Below, in pieces: positions 8,547-17,172 of a DNA stretch of 34,072 nt. The notes under the pieces are model-generated. The model was not told the DNA's origin. It saw only the letters and a program-made list of their open reading frames with translations, and made no database searches. This DNA comes from Burkholderiales bacterium (GTDB taxonomy: Bacteria; Pseudomonadota; Gammaproteobacteria; Burkholderiales; Burkholderiaceae_E). The stretch lies in NCBI GenBank assembly GCA_020248665.1, contig JADCHE010000100.1:1-34072 (forward strand), read 5' to 3'. The translations under genes were made by a program, and so were the position numbers. Within the stretch, counting starts at the first letter, position 1; every line of letters begins with the position of its first letter.

Positions 8547-9935
8547 ATGATCCGCATCGACGCCCGCTGGGTGCTGACCGACGCGGGCTGGCGTTCCGAC
8601 ACGCGGCTCGAGATCGACGACCACGGCCGTATCGCCGCGATCGGCCCGGCGCCCGCGACGCTCCACCACGACCCGCGGGCCGAGCTGCGCGGCGTGCCGC
8701 TGCGCACCGCGCCGCCCGAGCGGCCCGGGCCCGCCGACGCGACCGTCGACCTCCTCGTGCCCGGCCTGCCGAACGCGCACTGCCATGCGTTCCAGCACGC
8801 GATGGCCGGCCACGCCGAGCGTTCGAGCGGGCGCAGCGACACCTTCTGGACGTGGCGCGACCGGATGTACGCGTCGGTGTCGGCGCTCGACGCCGACGCG
8901 CTCGAGCGCACCGCGACCGCGATCTACCGGCGGCTGCGCGCGTCGGGCTACACCTCGGTCGCCGAGTTCCACTACCTGCACCGGCTGGGCCCCGAGCCCG
9001 GGCACCGCGCGTCGCTCGCGAGCGCGCTCGAGGCCTCGCAGGCGCTGGTGCGTGCCGCCGTCGCGGCCGGCATCGGGCTGCTGCTGCTGCCGGTGCTGTA
9101 CCGCTGGGGCGGCTTCGGCCGCGCGGAGCTGTCGCCGCGGCAGGCGCGCTTCGCGCTCGCGCGTGACGACTACCGTCGGCTCCTCGAGGGGCTGCTCGCG
9201 CAGGCCGCGGACCCGTCGCTGCACGGCGCGCTGCGCGTGGGCGTCGCGCCGCACTCGCTGCGCGCATGCGACGCCGACGACCTGCGCTGGCTGATGTCGC
9301 TGCGCGAGGCGCTCGCGCCCGACTGCCCGGTGCACATCCACGTCTCGGAGCAGCAGGCCGAGGTCCGCGACGCGCGTGCCGCGCTCGGCACCTCGCCGAT
9401 CGCGTGGCTGTGCGAGCACATGCCGGTCGACCGGCGCTGGACGCTGGTCCACGCGACGCACGCCACGCCGGCCGAGCTGCGCGAGGTCCGCACCCGCGGC
9501 GCGACCGTGTGCGTCTGCACGACGACCGAGGCGAACCTCGGCGACGGCTTCTTTCCGATCGAGGACTGGTTCGCCGCGGGCGGCCGCCTCGCGGTCGGCA
9601 GCGACAGCAACGTCGGCACCGACGCCGCCGAGGAGCTGCGCTGGCTCGAGTACCAGGCCCGGCTGCGCACGCAGTCGCGCGCTGTACTCGTCGACGCCGA
9701 CTGCCCGCACCCGGGCACCGCGCTGTGGCGCCGCGCGGTCGCGGGCGGGCGGCTCGCGCAGGGCCTCGACGCGCCGGGGCTGTCGGTCGGAGCGCCGGCC
9801 GAGGCGCTGCTGCTCGACGCGCACGACGGGCTCGCCCCGGAGGACGCGCTCGACGACTTCGTGTTCGCGAAGCGTGCGACGCGTCTCGCGGGCAGCCTCG
9901 GGCCGCGCGGGCTCGCGCTCGACGAGGCCCGCTGA
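8547..9935 (+). CDS. hutF: Formimidoylglutamate deiminase
   Basis: HutF deiminates N-formimino-glutamate to N-formylglutamate plus ammonia, feeding HutG. The 462-residue amidohydrolase shows the metal site [20 protein letters not shown] near residue 74, then [39 protein letters not shown], and [19 protein letters not shown], all characteristic of HutF. The start at 8547 ([12 protein letters not shown]) follows AGGGCG. A longer frame starting at 8367 reads back through hutI and is rejected. A TATGAT hexamer at 8535-8540 could be its -10 element within the tiny shared gap. It converges on the protease gene downstream. Confidence 0.95.
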   Translation: MIRIDARWVLTDAGWRSDTRLEIDDHGRIAAIGPAPATLHHDPRAELRGVPLRTAPPERPGPADATVDLLVPGLPNAHCHAFQHAMAGHAERSSGRSDTFWTWRDRMYASVSALDADALERTATAIYRRLRASGYTSVAEFHYLHRLGPEPGHRASLASALEASQALVRAAVAAGIGLLLLPVLYRWGGFGRAELSPRQARFALARDDYRRLLEGLLAQAADPSLHGALRVGVAPHSLRACDADDLRWLMSLREALAPDCPVHIHVSEQQAEVRDARAALGTSPIAWLCEHMPVDRRWTLVHATHATPAELREVRTRGATVCVCTTTEANLGDGFFPIEDWFAAGGRLAVGSDSNVGTDAAEELRWLEYQARLRTQSRAVLVDADCPHPGTALWRRAVAGGRLAQGLDAPGLSVGAPAEALLLDAHDGLAPEDALDDFVFAKRATRLAGSLGPRGLALDEAR

Positions 9936-9954
9936 ACTCGGGCCAGGCCGGGTC

Positions 9955-9975
9955 GCGTCCGCGCCGCGCGGACGC
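9955..9975. terminator. GC-rich hairpin between convergent hutF and the protease gene
   Basis: GCGTCCGCG and CGCGGACGC form a perfect 9-bp stem with a three-base loop, ending at the protease stop codon. It fills the 39-bp gap between two convergent genes, where a shared terminator would be expected. There is no U-tract, so its function is uncertain. Confidence 0.45.
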
Positions 9976-11147
9976 TACTGCCCAGGCTTCGGCCGCCTCG
10001 CCACCGTGATCGGCAGCGTGACCTCGCGTCCGTCTCGCACGAACGTGAAGCGCCCGGTCGCACCCGGCTGCAGCTGCGCGATCACGTTCAGCATCGTCGC
10101 GGTGTTCGGGATCGTCCGGCCGTCGATGTCGACGAGGATGTCGCCGGTGCGTACGCCCGCCTTGTCGGCCGGGCCGCCGCGCATCACCCCGGCGATGATC
10201 GCGCCGTCCTTCTTGGGCAGCTTGAAGGCCTGCGCGAGCTCGGGCGTGACGTCCTGCGGCTCGACGCCGATGTAGCCACGCACGACCGAGCCGTTCTTCA
10301 GGATCTGCTCCATCACGTTGCGCGCGGTGGAGGTCGGGATCGCGAAGCCGATGCCGAGCGAGCCGCCGGTGCGCGAGTAGATCGCGGTGTTGATGCCGAG
10401 CAGCCGCCCCTCGGTGTCGACCAGCGCGCCGCCGGAGTTGCCCGGATTGATCGCCGCGTCGGTCTGGATGAAGTTCTCGAAGGTGTTGATGCCGAGCTGC
10501 GTGCGGCCGAGCGCCGACACGATGCCCATCGTGACCGTCTGGCCGACGCCGAACGGGTTGCCGATCGCGAGCACGACGTCGCCGATGCGCGCCGAGTCGG
10601 AGTCTGCGAGCACGATCGGGGTCACGTTCGGCAGGTCGACGCGCAGCACCGCGAGGTCGGTCTCCGGGTCGGAGCCGACCAGCTTCGCGCGGCCGCGGCG
10701 ACCGTCCGCGAGCAGCACCTCGATGCCGTCGGCGCCGTCGATCACGTGGTGGTTGGTGAGGATCGTGCCGTCGGCGTCGACGATCACGCCCGAGCCGAGG
10801 CTCGAGGTCTGCTGGCGACGCTGCTGGTCGCCGAAGAAGCGGCGGAACAGCGGGTCGTTGAAGAACGGGTGGTCCGGTGCGACCCGGCTCTCCTTGGTCG
10901 TGAAGACGTTGACCACGGTCGGCGTCGCCCGTCGGGCGGCCTCGCTGTATGACAGAATCGAAGCGGCCGGCGCGCCGGCGGCCGCGCCTGGCGCGGGCGA
11001 CTCGCGCGTCGGCGAGGGCGCACCCGCGGGCGCGGGCGGCGACAGCCGCTCCGGCAGCCACTCGGGCCGCAGCGTCGCGACGACGAACACCAGCGCGAGT
11101 CCGATCGCGACGGCCTGCGCGAACGTCAACCAGAGCTTCTTCAGCAT
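9975..11147 (-). CDS. DegS/DegQ-like trypsin-type serine protease (S1C) with one PDZ domain
   Basis: This 390-residue periplasmic protease is anchored by an N-terminal hydrophobic segment (residues 5-25), followed by a Pro/Ala linker and the protease domain. The triad is visible: His134 in TNHHVI, Asp164 in ETDLAVL and Ser238 in GNSGGAL. A single PDZ domain follows (GYIGVEPQDV, GGPADKAGVRTGDILVDIDG). One PDZ and an uncleaved anchor resemble DegS, while the annotation habit in betaproteobacteria is DegQ/Do-like. Likely roles are envelope quality control or sigma-E signalling. Its ATG (11145-11147 on the minus strand) overlaps the start codon of the divergent Nif3-like gene. Confidence 0.93.
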   Translation of the reverse strand: MLKKLWLTFAQAVAIGLALVFVVATLRPEWLPERLSPPAPAGAPSPTRESPAPGAAAGAPAASILSYSEAARRATPTVVNVFTTKESRVAPDHPFFNDPLFRRFFGDQQRRQQTSSLGSGVIVDADGTILTNHHVIDGADGIEVLLADGRRGRAKLVGSDPETDLAVLRVDLPNVTPIVLADSDSARIGDVVLAIGNPFGVGQTVTMGIVSALGRTQLGINTFENFIQTDAAINPGNSGGALVDTEGRLLGINTAIYSRTGGSLGIGFAIPTSTARNVMEQILKNGSVVRGYIGVEPQDVTPELAQAFKLPKKDGAIIAGVMRGGPADKAGVRTGDILVDIDGRTIPNTATMLNVIAQLQPGATGRFTFVRDGREVTLPITVARRPKPGQ

Positions 11148-11946
11148 GAACGCGAACGGGAACGGGCAGGAGGAGGGCGGCTCGGGGCCGCGGGGCGCGG
11201 TGGGTCGCGCCGAGCTGGCCGCGTGGCTCGACGGCGTCCTCGAGGCGCGGCGGTTCGACGATTATTGCCCAAACGGCATGCAGGTGGAAGGCGCGGCCGA
11301 CGTGCGTCGGGTGCTGTGCGGCGTGACCGCGAGCCTCGCGCTGGTCCGCGAGGCCGCGCGCCGCGGCGCGCAGGCGGTCCTCGTCCACCACGGCTGGTTC
11401 TGGCGCGGCGAGGACGCGCGCGTCGTCGGCACGAAGCGGGCGCGGCTCGCCGAGCTGCTCGGCCACGGCATCGGCCTGTACGCGTACCACCTGCCGCTCG
11501 ACGTGCACCCAGAGTTCGGCAACAACGTGCAGCTCGCGCGCCGGCTCGGCTGGCCGGACGGCGAGGCGCTCGGCCGCGACGGGCTGCTGCGGGTGGCCGA
11601 GCTCGACGCGCCGCTGTCGGCCGACGCGCTCGCCGCGCGGCTCGGCGCCACGCTCGGGCGCGAGCCGCTGCTGGTGGGCGACGCCGCGCGCCCGGTGCGG
11701 CGCGTCGCATGGTGCACCGGCGCCGCGCAGGACCTGCTGCAGCAGGCGATCGACGCCGGCGCCGACGCGTTCGTGAGCGGCGAGATCTCCGAGCGGACCA
11801 CGCACCTCGCGCGCGAGGCCGGCGTGCTGTATGCGGCCGCCGGCCACCACGCGACCGAGCGCTACGGCGTGCAGGCGCTCGGCGCGGCGGCGGCGGCCCG
11901 CTTCGGCATCGAGGTCGCCTTCTTCGACGACCCCAACCCGGTCTAG
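11146..11946 (+). CDS. Nif3-like dinuclear metal centre hexameric protein
   Basis: This 266-residue member of the Nif3/YbgI (GTP cyclohydrolase I type 2-like) family is a widely conserved toroidal hexamer with a dinuclear metal site and debated function. Visible motifs are DYCPNGMQVEG, VHHGWFW with the metal His pair, YAYHLPLDVHPEFGNN, SGEISE and AGHHATERYG. The ATG at 11146 (MNANGNGQ) adds a Gly-rich leader and has no obvious ribosome site. GTG 11200 (VGRAELAAWLDG) would give a more typical N-terminus but sits 24 bp after the nearest AGGAGG. The start is therefore uncertain. Its stop lies one base from the convergent mscL stop. Confidence 0.9.
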   Translation: MNANGNGQEEGGSGPRGAVGRAELAAWLDGVLEARRFDDYCPNGMQVEGAADVRRVLCGVTASLALVREAARRGAQAVLVHHGWFWRGEDARVVGTKRARLAELLGHGIGLYAYHLPLDVHPEFGNNVQLARRLGWPDGEALGRDGLLRVAELDAPLSADALAARLGATLGREPLLVGDAARPVRRVAWCTGAAQDLLQQAIDAGADAFVSGEISERTTHLAREAGVLYAAAGHHATERYGVQALGAAAAARFGIEVAFFDDPNPV

Positions 11947-11947
11947 G

Positions 11948-12391
11948 TCAGACCGGGCGCTTCTTCAGCTCGTCGCGGATCTCGGCGAGCAGCAGCTCGG
12001 ACGCCGGCGGCGCGGGCGGCGGCTCGGCGGCCTTCTCGGCCTCGAACTTCGCCTTCATCCGGTTCACGTTCTTCACCAGCATGAAGACGACGAACGCCAG
12101 CAGGATGAAATTGATCAGGATCGTGATGAAGCTGCCGTACGCGAACACCGGCACGCCGGCCTTCTTGAGCGCGTCCAGGTTGTTCGCGACCCCGTCCGGC
12201 GCCGTGCCCAGCACGAAGAAGAGGTTGCTGAAGTCGACCTTGCCGACGATCGCCGAGATGAACGGCATGATCAGGTCGCCGACCATGGAGTCGACGATCT
12301 TGCCGAAGGCGGCGCCGATGATCACGCCGACCGCGAGGTCGAACGCGTTGCCCTTGACGGCGAACTCGCGGAATTCGGATACCAGGCTCAT
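11948..12391 (-). CDS. mscL: Large-conductance mechanosensitive channel MscL
   Basis: This 147-residue inner-membrane channel protects against hypo-osmotic shock. The N-terminal helix and first membrane segment are classical ([20 protein letters not shown], then [14 protein letters not shown]). The second membrane segment is [18 protein letters not shown], followed by a charged, Pro-rich linker and a C-terminal helix ([13 protein letters not shown]). Length and order match the family. The start at 12391 has a GAGAG-type site upstream. It is transcribed away from petA and convergent with the Nif3-like gene. Confidence 0.97.
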   Translation of the reverse strand: MSLVSEFREFAVKGNAFDLAVGVIIGAAFGKIVDSMVGDLIMPFISAIVGKVDFSNLFFVLGTAPDGVANNLDALKKAGVPVFAYGSFITILINFILLAFVVFMLVKNVNRMKAKFEAEKAAEPPPAPPASELLLAEIRDELKKRPV

Positions 12392-12604
12392 TGCTGTGCT
12401 CTCTTCCCCGTTTGGATGTGTGGCCCGCGAGTCTGTCGCCCACGGGACAGGGACCGTAGCATGTCCTTCGCGCGGCGGACGAGGGGGTCGCGCGCCAGGA
12501 ACGTCGAGAACTGTTGCGCTGCGTTCCGGACGGCCGCCTGCGGGCCCCGCCGCCGCGCGCGTGCGGTCGATACCGACCCCGCGCCCCGGCTTCTTCCTTC
12601 GGTG

Positions 12605-12622
12605 CGGTGCAATAAGCTAGAA
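12605..12622 (+). promoter_or_regulatory. petA: Candidate promoter -10 region for petABC
   Basis: In the 291-bp gap between mscL and petA, the stretch GCAATAAGCTAGAATCTC contains a TAGAAT hexamer (12616-12621) about 60 bp ahead of the petA start. It resembles -10 elements seen before betaproteobacterial housekeeping genes. A convincing -35 was not found. I see no gene in the rest of the gap. Confidence 0.45.
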
Positions 12623-12682
12623 TCTCGGGTTGTCGTCCGGAGGTGGCTTCGCGGCCGCTTCCGACCCCTCACCGAGGTCTTC

Positions 12683-13312
12683 ATGGCTGACCAGTCCCAC
12701 GGCGCGTCGTACGCCCCTCCGTCCTCCCTCCACCCCTCCCGCCGCAACGCGATCGCCGTCACCGGCGCGGTCGGCGCGGTCGGCGCAGCCGCCTGCGCGA
12801 TCCCCTTCGTGAGCACCTTCCAGCCGTCCGAGCGCGCCAAGGCCGCCGGCGCGCCGGTCGAGGTCGACATCACCGGCATGCTCCCCGGCGAGCTGCGACG
12901 CGTCGAGTGGCGCGGCAATCCGGTCTGGATCGTCCGCCGCACGCCGGAGATGCTGGAGTCGCTGAAGAAGACCGAGGCGCAGGTCCTGGATCCGCAGTCC
13001 ACCAAGCCCTACCAGTTCGAGATGCCCGACTACGCCAAGAACCCGGCGCGCTCGATCAAGCCCGAGTATCTGGTCGTGGTCGGCATCTGCTCGCATCTCG
13101 GCTGCTCGCCGTCCGACAAGTTCCAGCCCGGCGCGCAGCCCTCGCTGCCCGACGACTGGCAGGGCGGCTTCCTGTGCCCCTGCCACGGCTCGACCTTCGA
13201 CATGGCGGGCCGCGTCTTCAAGAACAAGCCCGCGAACGCCAACCTGGACGTGCCGCCGCACACCTACCTGTCCGACACCCGGATCCTGATCGGCGAAGAC
13301 AAGAAGGCCTGA
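12683..13312 (+). CDS. petA: Ubiquinol-cytochrome c reductase iron-sulfur (Rieske) subunit
   Basis: This 209-residue Rieske protein of the cytochrome bc1 complex transfers electrons from ubiquinol to cytochrome c1. A single membrane anchor with a twin-arginine-type leader is visible (SRRNAIAVTGAVGAVGAAAC). The [2Fe-2S] ligands lie in CSHLGC and CPCHGS, with the expected spacing and FDMAGR after the second box. The start at 12683 is the first ATG after the candidate promoter. It is first of petA-petB-petC. A strong hairpin follows its stop codon at 13315-13349. Confidence 0.97.
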   Translation: MADQSHGASYAPPSSLHPSRRNAIAVTGAVGAVGAAACAIPFVSTFQPSERAKAAGAPVEVDITGMLPGELRRVEWRGNPVWIVRRTPEMLESLKKTEAQVLDPQSTKPYQFEMPDYAKNPARSIKPEYLVVVGICSHLGCSPSDKFQPGAQPSLPDDWQGGFLCPCHGSTFDMAGRVFKNKPANANLDVPPHTYLSDTRILIGEDKKA

Positions 13313-13314
13313 CG

Positions 13315-13349
13315 GACGGCCCGCGCCGGGTGCAACCCGGCGGGCCGTC
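13315..13349 (+). other. Intra-operon stem-loop between petA and petB
   Basis: GACGGCCC pairs with GGGCCGTC, and inside it GCCGGG pairs with CCCGGC around a TGCAA loop, with only a two-base bulge. It starts three bases after the petA stop and lacks a U-tract. It is therefore more likely an mRNA-stabilising or attenuating structure than a full terminator. Confidence 0.55.
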
Positions 13350-13424
13350 TCGCGTCATCCCAGTCGAACCGACCCCCGCGTCCCGTATCACCCGCACTCG
13401 AGCAGTCTGGCGAGGAGTTTCCCG

Positions 13425-14810
13425 ATGGCAGCCGACAAGAAGATCGAAACCACTGGCCTGCTGGGCTGGGTCGACCAGCGTTTCCCGCTGACGGCCAACT
13501 GGAAGGCCCACCTGTCAGAGTACTACGCGCCGAAGAACTTCAACTTCTGGTACTTCTTCGGCTCGCTCGCGATGCTGGTGCTGGTGATCCAGATCGTCAC
13601 CGGCATCTTCCTCACGATGCACTACAAGCCGGACGCGGCGCGCGCGTTCGAGTCGGTCGAGTACATCATGCGGGACGTGCCCTGGGGCTGGCTGGTGCGC
13701 TACATGCACTCGACCGGCGCCTCGGCGTTCTTCGTCGTCGTCTACCTGCACATGTTCCGCGGCCTGATCTACGGCTCGTACCGCAAGCCGCGCGAGCTGG
13801 TCTGGATCTTCGGTTGCCTGATCTTCCTGACGCTGATGGCCGAGGCGTTCTTCGGCTACCTGCTCCCCTGGGGCCAGATGTCGTACTGGGGCGCGCAGGT
13901 CATCGTGAACCTGTTCTCGGCGATCCCGTTCATCGGTCCGGAGCTGTCGGTCTGGATCCGCGGCGACTACGTCGTCGGCGACGCGACGCTGAACCGCTTC
14001 TTCGCGTTCCACGTGATCGCGATCCCGCTGGTTCTGCTCGGACTGGTCGTCGCGCACATCATCGCGCTGCACGAGGTGGGCTCGAACAACCCGGACGGCG
14101 TCGACATCAAGGCGAAGAAGGACGCGCAGGGCCGCCCGCTCGACGGCATCCCGTTCCACCCGTACTACACCGTGCACGACATCCTCGGCGTGTCGGTGTT
14201 CCTGATCGTGTTCTCGGCGGTGATCTTCTTCGCTCCCGAGATGGGCGGCTACTTCCTCGAGTTCAACAACTTCATCCCGGCCGACCCGCTGAAGACCCCG
14301 GCCCACATCGCGCCGGTCTGGTACTTCACGCCGTACTACTCGATCCTGCGCGCCGTGACCGACCAGTTCCTGGTCTGGTGGATGACGCCGTTCCTGCTCG
14401 CCTACCTCGCGATCGTCTGGATGAGCTCGACGAAGGCCCTTTCGAAGCTGATCGCGACCGCCGCGGTGGGCGCGCTGGTCGTCGGTTTCTTCATCTTCGA
14501 CGCGAAGTTCTGGGGCGTGGTCGCCATGGGCGCCTCGGTGATGGTCTTCTTCGCGATGCCCTGGATCGACAACAGTCCGGTCCGCTCGATCCGCTATCGC
14601 CCGGACTGGCACAAGTGGGTCTACGGCGCTTTCGTCGTCGCGTTCGTCGTGCTCGGCTACTTCGGCGTGAAGGCGCCGTCGCCGATCGGTGAGCTTATCT
14701 CGCAGGTCTGCACGCTGCTGTACTTCGGCTTCTTCCTGTTCATGCCGTGGTGGAGCGCCATGGGCGACCCGAAGCCGGTGCCCGATCGCGTGACCTTCGC
14801 GCCACACTGA
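13425..14810 (+). CDS. petB: Cytochrome b subunit of the bc1 complex
   Basis: This 461-residue polytopic membrane protein binds two b-type hemes and both quinone sites. Family features are FNFWYFFGSLAMLVLVIQIVTG, the heme-ligand region RYMHSTGASAFFVVVYLHMFRG, GYLLPWGQMSYWGAQVI, the second His pair in FAFHVIAIPLVLLGLVVAHI, and PYYTVHDILG. The Qo motif corresponding to PEW is seen as PVWYFTPYYSILR. Several further membrane segments follow to the C-terminus. The length suits a full-length bacterial cytochrome b. It starts at 13425 after GGCGAGG and is followed by petC 32 bp downstream. Confidence 0.97.
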   Translation: MAADKKIETTGLLGWVDQRFPLTANWKAHLSEYYAPKNFNFWYFFGSLAMLVLVIQIVTGIFLTMHYKPDAARAFESVEYIMRDVPWGWLVRYMHSTGASAFFVVVYLHMFRGLIYGSYRKPRELVWIFGCLIFLTLMAEAFFGYLLPWGQMSYWGAQVIVNLFSAIPFIGPELSVWIRGDYVVGDATLNRFFAFHVIAIPLVLLGLVVAHIIALHEVGSNNPDGVDIKAKKDAQGRPLDGIPFHPYYTVHDILGVSVFLIVFSAVIFFAPEMGGYFLEFNNFIPADPLKTPAHIAPVWYFTPYYSILRAVTDQFLVWWMTPFLLAYLAIVWMSSTKALSKLIATAAVGALVVGFFIFDAKFWGVVAMGASVMVFFAMPWIDNSPVRSIRYRPDWHKWVYGAFVVAFVVLGYFGVKAPSPIGELISQVCTLLYFGFFLFMPWWSAMGDPKPVPDRVTFAPH

Positions 14811-14842
14811 GCCGAGCCACGACCGACCTGGATTCCGCAGCC

Positions 14843-15742
14843 ATGACCCACTGGATTTCCCGTCTCGCCGCCCGCTTCGCCGGCTTCGCCCGGGCGCTCG
14901 CCGCGGCCGCGATCGTCGCCGTGCCCGTCGCGGCGCAGGCCGCCGGTGGCGGCTCTCCGCTCGACCAGTTCCCCAAGGAGAAGCTGACCGACCCGGCCGC
15001 GCTGCAGAACGGCGCCAAGGTGTTCGTCAACTACTGCCTCGGCTGCCACAGCGCGAACCTGATGCGCTACAACCGCCTTCGGGACATCGGCCTGACCGAG
15101 GCGCAGATCAGGGACAACCTGATGTTCACGGCGACCAAGGTCGGCGATCCGATGCGGATCGCGATGTCGCCGAACGACGCGAAGGAGTGGTTCGGCGCGC
15201 TGCCGCCCGACCTGAGCGTGACCGCGCGCGCGCGCTCGTCGCACGACGGTACCGGCTCCGACTGGCTCTACACCTACCTGCGCAGCTTCTACCGCGACTC
15301 GACCCGGGCCACCGGCTGGAACAACGCGGTGTTCCCCAACGTGGGCATGCCGCACGTGCTGTTCGAGCTGCAGGGCTCGCGCGGCGTCACGATCGAAGAG
15401 ATCAAGGCGGTCAAGGACGAGAAGTCGGGCAAGACCACCGGCTTCACCAAGACGGTCGTCAACTTCGACGCCCAGGGCAACCGCGGCGAGCAGGTCACCA
15501 AGCTCGACGACAAGTACCTGCACGAGGGCAGCGTCGTGCGGCTCGGCCCGGCCGTCGGCGGCAAGCTGACCCAGTCGCAGTACGACGAGCAGATCGCCGA
15601 CCTGGTCGCATTCATGACCTACATGGCCGATCCGTCGGCCAAGGATCGCGTGCGGCTGGGTGTCTGGGTCCTGTTCTTCCTGTCCCTGTTCACGGTGCTG
15701 GCCTGGTGGCTGAACCGCGAGTTCTGGAAAGACATCAAGTAA
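14843..15742 (+). CDS. petC: Cytochrome c1 subunit of the bc1 complex
   Basis: This 299-residue c-type cytochrome passes electrons from the Rieske cluster to soluble cytochrome c. A Sec signal (residues about 5-32, ending VAAQAAGG) is followed by the heme-binding CLGCH and the usual MRYNRLRDIGL. The methionine ligand region and WNNAVFPNVGMPHVLFELQG follow. A C-terminal membrane anchor (RLGVWVLFFLSLFTVLAWWL) ends in NREFWKDIK. The start at 14843 gives the complete signal peptide. A strong intrinsic terminator follows at 15763-15799. Confidence 0.97.
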   Translation: MTHWISRLAARFAGFARALAAAAIVAVPVAAQAAGGGSPLDQFPKEKLTDPAALQNGAKVFVNYCLGCHSANLMRYNRLRDIGLTEAQIRDNLMFTATKVGDPMRIAMSPNDAKEWFGALPPDLSVTARARSSHDGTGSDWLYTYLRSFYRDSTRATGWNNAVFPNVGMPHVLFELQGSRGVTIEEIKAVKDEKSGKTTGFTKTVVNFDAQGNRGEQVTKLDDKYLHEGSVVRLGPAVGGKLTQSQYDEQIADLVAFMTYMADPSAKDRVRLGVWVLFFLSLFTVLAWWLNREFWKDIK

Positions 15743-15762
15743 CCCGACCGCTTCCCCGCATC

Positions 15763-15799
15763 CAGGGTGAGCCGCACGCGGCTCACCCTGAGCTTTTTT
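15763..15799 (+). terminator. Rho-independent terminator after petABC
   Basis: CAGGGTGAGCCG and CGGCTCACCCTG form a perfect 12-bp stem with a four-base loop, followed by AGC and six T residues. It separates petABC from sspA. Confidence 0.93.
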
Positions 15800-15858
15800 G
15801 AGAACCCCTCGCCGCGCCCGCGCGCGGCACGACGATCGGAACCCGAGGAGCGAAGCCC

Positions 15859-16473
15859 ATGATGGTCCTGTATTCGGGCACCACCTGCCCATTCAGCCAA
15901 CGCTGCCGCTTCGTGCTGTTCGAGAAGGGCATGGACTTCGAGATCCGCGACGTGGATCTCTACAACAAGCCCGAGGACATCTCGATCATGAACCCGTACG
16001 GCCAGGTCCCGATCCTGGTCGAGCGCGACCTGATCCTGTACGAGTCCAACATCATCAACGAGTACATCGACGAGCGCTTCCCGCATCCGCAGCTGATGCC
16101 GGCGGACCCGGTGATGCGCGCCCGCGCGCGGCTGTTCCTCTTCAATTTCGAGCGCGAGCTGTTCGTGCACGTGCAGCAGCTCGAGCGGCGCGACCACACC
16201 AAGGACAGCTCCAAGCTGATGGAGCGCGCGCGCCAGCAGATCCGCGACCGCCTGACCCAGCTCACGCCGATCTTCATGAAGAACAAGTTCATGCTCGGCG
16301 AGGAGTTCTCGATGCTCGACGTCGCGATCGCGCCGCTGCTCTGGCGCCTGGACCACTACGCGATCGAGATGCCCAAGACCGCGGCGCCGCTGATGAAGTA
16401 CGCCGAGCGCATCTTCTCGCGCCCGGCCTACATCGAGGCGCTGACGCCCTCCGAGAAGGTGATGCGCCGCTGA
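15859..16473 (+). CDS. sspA: Stringent starvation protein A
   Basis: This 204-residue GST-fold protein associates with RNA polymerase and modulates transcription under stress. The N-terminal thioredoxin-like half has MVLYSGTTCPFSQRCRFVLFEK, NPYGQVPILVERDLILYES and NIINEYIDERFPHPQLMP. The C-terminal helical half includes LGEEFSMLDVAIAPLLWRLDHY. GAGGAGCG precedes the start. It is followed 20 bp later by sspB, the conserved betaproteobacterial arrangement directly after the bc1 operon. Confidence 0.96.
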   Translation: MMVLYSGTTCPFSQRCRFVLFEKGMDFEIRDVDLYNKPEDISIMNPYGQVPILVERDLILYESNIINEYIDERFPHPQLMPADPVMRARARLFLFNFERELFVHVQQLERRDHTKDSSKLMERARQQIRDRLTQLTPIFMKNKFMLGEEFSMLDVAIAPLLWRLDHYAIEMPKTAAPLMKYAERIFSRPAYIEALTPSEKVMRR

Positions 16474-16493
16474 CGCGGGGCAGGGGAGCCGCG

Positions 16494-17027
16494 ATGGCCG
16501 AGACCTCGACCAAGCCCTACCTGATCCGCGCGATCTACGAGTGGTGCAACGACAACGGCTTCACGCCCTATCTGGCGGTGGCCGTCGACGAGCGCACCCA
16601 GGTGCCGCGCGAGCACGTGAAGGCCGGCGAGATCGTGCTGAACGTGTCGCCGATGGCGACCAACCGGCTATCGCTCGGCAACGACCTGATCGCGTTCCAG
16701 GCCCGCTTCGGCGGCGTCGCGCGCGAGCTGTCGATCCCGATCGAGAACGTCTCGGCGATCTACGCCCGCGAGAACGGGCACGGCATGGCGTTCGACGTGC
16801 CGAAGCCCTCGGCGATCGCCGAGACGCCGGCTGCGACGCCGGCCCCGTCGCCCGCCCCGCGGCCGCTGTCGCTCGCGCCCGCGGTCGCGCCGGTGCTCGA
16901 CCTCGGCGCCCCGCCGGTGCCGCCCGCCCCGTCGGGCGATGCGGCCGAGCCCCCCGCCGGCGACGAGCCCCCGCCCGACGGCGGCACGCCGCGCGGCGGC
17001 CGGCCGCGCCTCACCCGCGTCAAGTGA
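16494..17027 (+). CDS. sspB: ClpXP protease specificity-enhancing factor SspB
   Basis: SspB tethers ssrA-tagged substrates to ClpXP. The 177-residue protein has the folded substrate-binding domain in residues 1-105 (KPYLIRAIYEWCNDNGFTPY, HVKAGEIVLNVSPMAT, LGNDLIAFQARFGG). A flexible Ala/Pro-rich tail ends in a basic GGRPRLTRVK, the expected position of the ClpX-binding element. It lies directly downstream of sspA and ends 70 bp before tRNA-Thr. Confidence 0.95.
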   Translation: MAETSTKPYLIRAIYEWCNDNGFTPYLAVAVDERTQVPREHVKAGEIVLNVSPMATNRLSLGNDLIAFQARFGGVARELSIPIENVSAIYARENGHGMAFDVPKPSAIAETPAATPAPSPAPRPLSLAPAVAPVLDLGAPPVPPAPSGDAAEPPAGDEPPPDGGTPRGGRPRLTRVK

Positions 17028-17072
17028 CCGGACGGTCCGCGGGTCGCGCCGACGGCGCGGCCCGTTGCGGCC

Positions 17073-17078
17073 TAGAAT
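17073..17078 (+). promoter_or_regulatory. Candidate -10 element of the tRNA-Thr promoter
   Basis: TAGAAT lies about 20 bp before the mature 5' end of the tRNA. A GTTGCGG stretch about 12 bp earlier is a weak candidate for -35. This is a position-based call. Confidence 0.5.
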
Positions 17079-17096
17079 GCGCCACGTGCGACGCAC

Positions 17097-17172
17097 GCCC
17101 TTGTAGCTCAGCTGGTAGAGCAGCGGTTTTGTAAACCGAAGGTCGCGGGTTCGATCCCTGCCGGGGGCACCA
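17097..17172 (+). tRNA. tRNA-Thr (anticodon TGT)
   Basis: This is a 76-nt cloverleaf with encoded CCA. The acceptor GCCCTTG pairs with CGGGGGC (two G-T pairs). The D arm is GCTC/GAGC, the anticodon loop TTTGTAA gives TGT (reads ACA), and the T arm has TTCGATC in the loop. The first anticodon-stem pair is G/A. The integrative element begins at its 3' end: sequence from 17159 onward is repeated in diverged form at 32049. Confidence 0.95.

Noticed and set aside
5748-9824. Minus-strand frame of 1358 codons joining hutF antisense to the kinase
   Set aside because: Only the last 513 codons, from the GTG at 7289, match a protein family. The rest is antisense to hutF and out of frame with hutI.
8506-11850. 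Minus-strand frame of 1114 codons across hutF, the protease gene and the Nif3-like gene
   Set aside because: It is low-complexity translation overlapping three well-supported genes.
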